Both the position numbers and the translations under genes were made by a program. Shown here one piece after another: positions 12,995 to 17,719 of a DNA stretch of 17,719 nucleotides (positions are counted from its first letter, which is position 1; each line of letters opens with the position of its first letter). The notes beneath the pieces are model-generated. The model was given only the letters and a program-made list of their open reading frames with translations, did no database searches and was not told the DNA's origin. The DNA is from an uncultured Senegalimassilia sp. (GTDB taxonomy: Bacteria; Actinomycetota; Coriobacteriia; Coriobacteriales; Eggerthellaceae): NCBI GenBank assembly GCA_937925385.1, contig CALEWN010000327.1:1-17719 (forward strand). The letters are read 5' to 3'.

Positions 12995-13036
12995 GTCGTT
13001 TCAGCAGTTCAAGGCAAAGGTAGGCGCAGAACCCTC

Positions 13037-15886
13037 ATGATCAGCGTATTCGAAGGCATGGTGCGGCAGAACCCGCAGCGCACGTGCTTCACGTTTGTCG
13101 ATAAGGAAGGGAACGTGGAAGCGTTCTCGTACAGGGAAGCCCGCATGATGGCGGCGGGCTTGGCCAGCCTGTTGCGTCGAAGGGGCGTCGAGCCGGGCGA
13201 CGCCGTGGTTGTCGATCTGCCGAACAACCCGGCTTTCGTCATCATGCTGCTTGCGGCCGCCTACGGCGGGTTCTCGCTTGTCACCATGAACACGCGCCTG
13301 ACCGATGCCGAGAAGCAGGCGCGCCTGCTCGACCTGCAGCGATCCCGTGCCATGACCATCGCCTACACGGTCGACATGTCGAACGCGGGGCACCTGCTCC
13401 AAACCGTGGCCGACGAGGCGACCGGCACCGCCGAGACGGCAGCGCATGGCCGCGGCCATGCGCAGCGCACGGCGTTCACGGCGCGCACCAACATCGCCAC
13501 CGCCGAGGCCCGCACCACCCGTGCGCTCGGTCGCGCGGGCCATGGGCGCCAGGCGGCAGCTCGCCGCCGCGAGGACGTTGCTCGGCAAGATGCGGTGGAA
13601 AGCGTCATCCATTTCGCCGAACGCGGCGCGCATGTGTTCGACCATGGCGCCGTGGCGGTGGTCATGTTCACGTCCGGCACCACCGGCCGCTCGAAGGCCG
13701 TGCCCCTGACCTGGGACAACCTATGCAATTCGGCGGCGGTCTCGAACGCTGCGCTCAATCGCCGCGGCGAAGGGCTGTGGCAGGCGGCGCTTCCCCTGTA
13801 CCATGTGGGCGGCCTGCAAATGGTGGTGCGCAGCTTCCTGAACGCGAACCCGTTCATCCTGTACGAGCGCTTCGATGCCCGCCGTGTGCTGGCCGATGCC
13901 GCCCGTCGCGGTGCCACCCATATCTCGGTGGTTGACAAGATGCTGCAGGACATGCTGGCCGCGCCGAACGCCGATCAGCTGCGCCGCTACGTGTGCATCC
14001 TGCTGGGCGGCGGTCCGTTGAACGCGCAGACGCTCGGCAGCGCCTTGGCCGCCCGCGCCCGCGTGTACGCCAGCTACGGCATGACCGAGACGTCCAGCAA
14101 TATCGCGAACTCCCTGGTGACGCCCGGTTTCACGGGCGGCATGCAGCTGCTTTCCGGCTACGAGGCCCGCATCGTGGACGCCGGCCCCGATGGGTTCGGC
14201 CGTCTTGCCGTGCGAGGCCCCGGGCTGTTCTCGGGCTATTTGAACGCGCGGGCCGCCTACACGGCCGACGGGTTCTTCCTCACGGGCGACACGGCCGCCA
14301 TCGCGCCTGATGGCAAGCTCTATGTGAAGGAACGCACCGACGACATGTTCGTCTCGGGCGGGGAGAACGTCTACCCGGCCGAGATCCGCGAGAAGCTGCT
14401 GCGCGTGCCCGGTGTGGCCGACGCATACATCTTCGGCGCGCCCGACGAGAAGTGGGGCCGCCGTCCCGTCGGCTTCATCGAGCGAGATGCGGCCTTCGAC
14501 CCGTCGAAATCCATGCCCGCATCCATCGCGTCAGGCGTCGCTGGAAAGCGCGGCCGCACCGTTTCCGACCGCATGTTCGCCCAGGAGGCGGCGCGCAACG
14601 TGGCTTCCCAGTTGTCGCGCGTGTACCAGTCGAAGCACCTGTTCGTGCTGGACAGCTTCCCGCGCACGGGCATCGGCAAGGTGGACCGCTCGGCCTTGCG
14701 CAGCCTGTACGACCAGCGCATCAAGGTCAAGCGCGTGAACCTGTACCGTATCCGCCTGCCGTTCCGCAAGCCCTTTGCCACGGCGAAGGGGACGCTGTCG
14801 TTCCGCGAATCGCTGCTGGTGGAAGTGGTGGACCATGCCGGGCGCACGGGTTTGGGCGAGTGCGCCGCCTTCCCCACCGACTGGTATCTTCCCGAAACGC
14901 TCGATCAGGACCTTCGCATCCTGCAGGAGCAGCTCATACCCTTGGTGCTGAACACCGTGTTCCTGCATCCCTCCGAGGCCGATGGCCTGTTGGCGGCGTG
15001 CCCGGGCGCCGATGCGCTGCCTATGGCGCGCGGGGCCATCGAGCCGGCGCTGTGGGACCTGTACGGCAAGATCGTCGGCCAGCCGCTGTGGCGGCTCATT
15101 GGCGGGCAGGCGCCCGAAGACGGCCGGCCCGCCTCAACGTCGGCGGGCGCCGCAGTGCCCGTGGGCTCGGTTTCCGACACGCTTGCCGCCGTGCAGCGTT
15201 GCGTGGACGATGGGTACACGCGCGTGAAGCTGAAGGTGACGCCGGGTACCGCGCCGTTTTGCGTGCAAGCGGTACGCGAGGCGTTCCCCGACCTGGTCAT
15301 ATCGCTTGACGCGAACCAAAGCTTCACCGAGCGGGACCTCGACGTGCTGCGCGGGTTCGATGCGCTGGGCATCGCCTGGATCGAGGAGCCTCTCGATTCG
15401 CGGCGCGCGCCGGCAAACGGCCCGCACGACCTGTTCGCGCGCCTGGCCCAGCTGCAGCGCCGCATCCAAACGCCGGTGTGCCTGGACGAATCCATCTTCA
15501 CCGCAAGCGATTTGGCGAAGGCGCTCAAGCATCAGGAGCTGAAGTGCTTTGCGCTCAAGATCGGGAAATTCGGCGGCATCCAGCCTTCGCTGCAGTTCGT
15601 GCGCATGGCGAACGCGCGCGGCATGAGCGTGTGGATGGGCGGCATGTACGATACCGGCATCTCGCGGCGTGTCCATTCCGCGTTCCAGATGCTGCCCGGC
15701 GTGATCGACGCGGGCGACGTCGGTGCCACCTCGCGCTATTTCGACGTCGATGTCACCGATCCGCCCTACACGGTGGAGCGCGGGACGGTCACGCTCGAAC
15801 GCCGAGGTCACGAGCATGGTCTGGGCTGCGCGCTCGATCGCTCCGCCTTGTCGCGCGTGCTCATCGACCAGCAAACCTACGAATAA
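13037..15886 (+). CDS. menE-menC: Fused MenE-MenC: o-succinylbenzoate-CoA ligase + o-succinylbenzoate synthase
   Basis: A single 949-codon frame encodes two consecutive menaquinone enzymes in reverse pathway order. Residues about 1-562 are an ANL-family ligase: MFTSGTTGRSKAVPLT (from about 210), YGMTETSSN (about 347), FLTGDTAAIAPDGKLYVKER, MFVSGGENVYPAEI, and catalytic K548 in TGIGKVDRS. Residues about 563-949 are an enolase-superfamily MenC: YRIRLPFRKPFATAKG, KxK at K731/K733, metal ligands D758 (SLDAN), E783 (WIEEP) and D817 (CLDES), and K841 in ALKIGKFGG. The linker is only a few residues, and the frame is uninterrupted with uniform codon use. An Ala/Arg-rich insert occupies residues about 124-190 in the ligase. 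The ribosome site (AAAGGTAGG) is rather far from the ATG, which fits coupling to menB. All active-site residues appear intact, so a bifunctional protein making OSB-CoA from SHCHC is expected. Confidence 0.92.
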   Translation: MISVFEGMVRQNPQRTCFTFVDKEGNVEAFSYREARMMAAGLASLLRRRGVEPGDAVVVDLPNNPAFVIMLLAAAYGGFSLVTMNTRLTDAEKQARLLDLQRSRAMTIAYTVDMSNAGHLLQTVADEATGTAETAAHGRGHAQRTAFTARTNIATAEARTTRALGRAGHGRQAAARRREDVARQDAVESVIHFAERGAHVFDHGAVAVVMFTSGTTGRSKAVPLTWDNLCNSAAVSNAALNRRGEGLWQAALPLYHVGGLQMVVRSFLNANPFILYERFDARRVLADAARRGATHISVVDKMLQDMLAAPNADQLRRYVCILLGGGPLNAQTLGSALAARARVYASYGMTETSSNIANSLVTPGFTGGMQLLSGYEARIVDAGPDGFGRLAVRGPGLFSGYLNARAAYTADGFFLTGDTAAIAPDGKLYVKERTDDMFVSGGENVYPAEIREKLLRVPGVADAYIFGAPDEKWGRRPVGFIERDAAFDPSKSMPASIASGVAGKRGRTVSDRMFAQEAARNVASQLSRVYQSKHLFVLDSFPRTGIGKVDRSALRSLYDQRIKVKRVNLYRIRLPFRKPFATAKGTLSFRESLLVEVVDHAGRTGLGECAAFPTDWYLPETLDQDLRILQEQLIPLVLNTVFLHPSEADGLLAACPGADALPMARGAIEPALWDLYGKIVGQPLWRLIGGQAPEDGRPASTSAGAAVPVGSVSDTLAAVQRCVDDGYTRVKLKVTPGTAPFCVQAVREAFPDLVISLDANQSFTERDLDVLRGFDALGIAWIEEPLDSRRAPANGPHDLFARLAQLQRRIQTPVCLDESIFTASDLAKALKHQELKCFALKIGKFGGIQPSLQFVRMANARGMSVWMGGMYDTGISRRVHSAFQMLPGVIDAGDVGATSRYFDVDVTDPPYTVERGTVTLERRGHEHGLGCALDRSALSRVLIDQQTYE

Positions 15887-15889
15887 CGG

Positions 15890-15908
15890 GCGCCGCTCCC
15901 GGCGGCGC
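15890..15908 (+). terminator. Short GC-rich hairpin after menE-menC
   Basis: GCGCCGC and GCGGCGC pair perfectly over seven bases around TCCCG, four bases after the stop codon. It lacks a U-tract. It is a plausible 3'-end structure of the men operon but a weak intrinsic terminator. Apart from this hairpin, the arcD operator and the arcD promoter, I see nothing else in the 15887-16180 gap. Confidence 0.4.
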
Positions 15909-16038
15909 TATGGTGGCCCGGGGCGGCATAGCGTTCTCGGGCCGTCGCGATTCCGGCGCACGGCATCGCCTTCCGTATCAGATGCCGCTTCGGCGTGCGC
16001 GGCTCCCGTGATACCGCTCGGCTTCGCGCTCCGTCCCG

Positions 16039-16060
16039 TTGCGTGAATCGCATCACGCAA
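16039..16060. promoter_or_regulatory. CRP/FNR-type palindrome upstream of the arginine/ornithine antiporter gene
   Basis: TTGCGTGA-N6-TCACGCAA is a perfect 8-base inverted repeat whose core GTGA-N6-TCAC has exactly the spacing of CRP/FNR-family operators. Its centre lies about 103 bases before the predicted transcription start. ArcR, a CRP/FNR-family protein, controls arginine deiminase genes in several Firmicutes, so an ArcR-like or cAMP/FNR-like regulator is a reasonable guess. The palindrome is seen; the regulator is inferred. Confidence 0.5.
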
Positions 16061-16119
16061 AACCGCGCATACACCCGAGGTATTATTCATTTGCATCGGA
16101 AAATATCCCATACGAATCC

Positions 16120-16146
16120 TTTACAAAGCTATGTGTGGGGTATAGT
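16120..16146 (+). promoter_or_regulatory. Putative promoter of the antiporter gene
   Basis: TTTACA (16120-16125) and TATAGT (16141-16146) each match consensus at five of six positions, but the 15-base spacer is short. This may make the promoter activator-dependent. Initiation near 16153 leaves a short leader of about 28 bases. Confidence 0.5.
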
Positions 16147-16180
16147 GAAACGGACTGTTTTTTCCGATGAGGAGGGTTTG

Positions 16181-17688
16181 ATGAACAACGCTAACGAAGC
16201 GGCAGGCGCTTCTATGGCCGCTTCCGGCACGGTGGCAACCGGGTCCGGCGCGCTGCATGATATGGAACATCACGGCAAGCTGGGCATCTTCCGTCTAGTA
16301 GCGTCGGTCATCACGCTGATCCTCGGCGCCGGCGTGTTCACGCTGTCCGGCGACCAGGCCGCCCATGGCGCCAGCGGCGCCGCCATCCTCACGGCTTGGG
16401 GCATCTCGGCGGTGGGCGTGCTGTGCCTGGTCATGACGTTTTTCGCGTTGTCGCGCCTTAAGCCCCAGCTCAAGGGTGGCATCTACAGCTATGCGGCCGC
16501 TGGCTTCGGCGACTTTTTGGGCTTCAACAGCGCTTGGGGCTACTGGATCTCGGCCATCCTGTGCACCGTCAGCTTCTCCGCGCTCCTGTGCGGCGCCTTG
16601 TCCTACTTCTTCCCCGTCTTCGGCGCGGGCAACAACCTGCCGTCCGTCATCGTGGCCAGCTGCATCATCTGGTTCTACGCGTTTCTGGTCAGCCGCGGCG
16701 TGAAGGAGGCTGCGGGCGTCAACCTGATCATCACCATCAGCAAGTTCGTCCCCATCTTCGTCGCGCTCACCGCAATCATCTTCTTCCAGAAGTTCGATGT
16801 GAACATCTTCATGGAGAACATGGCGCACGGCTCGATGGAGGGCATGACGTTCTTCGAGCAGGTCAGCGGCACCATGATGGTCACCATCTGGGTGTTCCTC
16901 GGCATCGAGGGCGCCGTGGCCATCTCCGGCCGCGCCAAGAAGGACAGCGACGTCGGCAAGGCCACCGTCATCGCCTTTGTCTGCGTGCTCACCATCTACC
17001 TGCTGGTCTCCACCCTGTCCATGGGCGTCATGCCGCTGTCCGAGCTGTCCGAGCTCTCCAACCCGGCGCTTGCCGGCGTTATGGAACGCGCCGTGGGCCC
17101 GTGGGGCGCCACGCTCATCAACGGCGGCGTGGTGCTGTCCCTGGTGGGCGCCATGCTCGGCTACACCGTGCTCTCCGCCGAGTGCCCCTACGAGGCGGCG
17201 GCCCAAGGCGGCTTCGTGAAGACGTTCGCCCGCGTGAACAAGAAGGGCGCGCCCATCGTCACGTTGGTTGTCACGAACCTGGTCATCGAGGCGTTCCTCG
17301 TCATCATGCTGTTCTCCGAGAGCACGTACCAGTTCTTCTACTCGCTGTCCGCTGGCATGATCTTGCTGCCGTACCTGCTTTCGGCCGCGTATTTCGCGAA
17401 GGTCGCCTTCACCGAGGCCGGCTCCTTCAAAGGCAAGCTGGGCGTTCCCGTGGCGGTTTGGCGCGTGTTCGCCATCCTCGGCGTCATCTACAGCGTGTTC
17501 CTTGCGTGGGCAAGCGGCGCCGTCGGCGTTACGCTCATGTCCATCCTGTATGCTCCTGGCATCTTGGTATATATCAAGGGCAAGAAGGAGCGTAGCCAAC
17601 CGTTCTTGGACAACGCCCGCGATCGCGTGGTGGCCGCCGTCATCCTCATCGCGGCCATCGTGTCGATCGGTCTGTTGGTCACGGGAAC
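16181..17688 (+). CDS. arcD: Arginine/ornithine antiporter (ArcD-type, APC superfamily), 3' end missing
   Basis: This is a multi-spanning inner-membrane amino-acid antiporter of the basic amino acid/polyamine antiporter family. 502 codons are visible. A hydrophilic N-terminus of about 33 residues precedes transmembrane segment 1 with GAGVFTLSGDQAAHGA. Next come GGIYSYAAAGFGDFLGF and SAWGYWISA, SRGVKEAAGVN, VWVFLGIEGAVAISGRAKK with SDVGKATVIAF, NPALAGVMERAVGPWGA, SAECPYEAAAQGG, FSESTYQFFYSLSAGMILLP, and a final hydrophobic segment at the cut. These motifs match ArcD-type exchangers, which swap external arginine for internal ornithine in the arginine deiminase pathway. GGAGGG lies four bases before ATG 16181. 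The frame reaches the adapter, and only a few C-terminal residues should be missing. A lysine or agmatine exchanger of the same family cannot be excluded; no arcA/B/C genes are in view. Confidence 0.9.
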
Positions 17689-17719
17689 AGATCGGAAGAG
17701 CACACGTCAGAACTCCAGT
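17689..17719 (+). other. Illumina adapter remnant (read-2 side)
   Basis: The last 31 bases start AGATCGGAAGAGCACACGTC and follow the TruSeq read-2 adapter, with one mismatch at 17709 (A in place of T). They are library sequence. Any reading frame extended through them, including the antiporter C-terminus, is artefactual. Confidence 0.98.

Noticed and set aside
33..17688. CRISPR array, tRNA or rRNA genes, prophage or intact insertion sequence
   Set aside because: No regularly spaced repeats, tRNA cloverleaf with CCA end, rRNA motifs, integrase or transposase frames were found.

Overview
The window is a high-GC fragment of an anaerobic actinobacterial chromosome. It most resembles Coriobacteriia of the Eggerthella/Gordonibacter/Adlercreutzia type. 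That assignment is inferred from gene content (a full menaquinone route, an ArcD-type arginine/ornithine antiporter, protein sequence flavour), not from a database search. Both ends are Illumina adapter sequence (1-32 and 17689-17719), so the biological sequence is 33-17688 and both terminal genes are cut by the assembly rather than by biology.

Left part (33-5054): the 5' part of an alanine/glycine:cation symporter gene on the minus strand lies behind a single-aptamer glycine riboswitch. A roughly 500-base AT-richer stretch without a convincing gene follows. Then, all on the plus strand, come rlmH, a REP-like palindrome, an exonuclease III gene, a folE-TSUP transporter pair with a hairpin in its leader, a near-perfect parS site for ParB, and a small ACT-domain gene broken by an apparent 5-base deletion, closed by a strong terminator. 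rlmH plus parS suggest an origin-proximal location.

Central and right part (5064-15886): a menaquinone locus encodes all six steps from chorismate to 1,4-dihydroxy-2-naphthoyl-CoA: menF-menD (ATGA overlap), menH, then menB and a single large ORF that fuses MenE (ligase) to MenC (enolase-superfamily synthase). Between menH and menB sits a two-gene signalling module: a GGDEF-REC-HD-GYP protein that carries both the c-di-GMP-making and c-di-GMP-degrading motifs, and a stand-alone Hpt phosphotransfer protein. MenA, MenG and a DHNA-CoA thioesterase are not in the window.

Right end (16039-17688): an almost complete arcD-type antiporter gene has its own promoter and an upstream palindrome (GTGA-N6-TCAC core) with the geometry of a CRP/FNR-family operator, as would suit an ArcR-like regulator. 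The most notable items are the MenE-MenC fusion, the bifunctional c-di-GMP/Hpt module embedded in the menaquinone locus, the parS site, the glycine riboswitch and the arcD operator.
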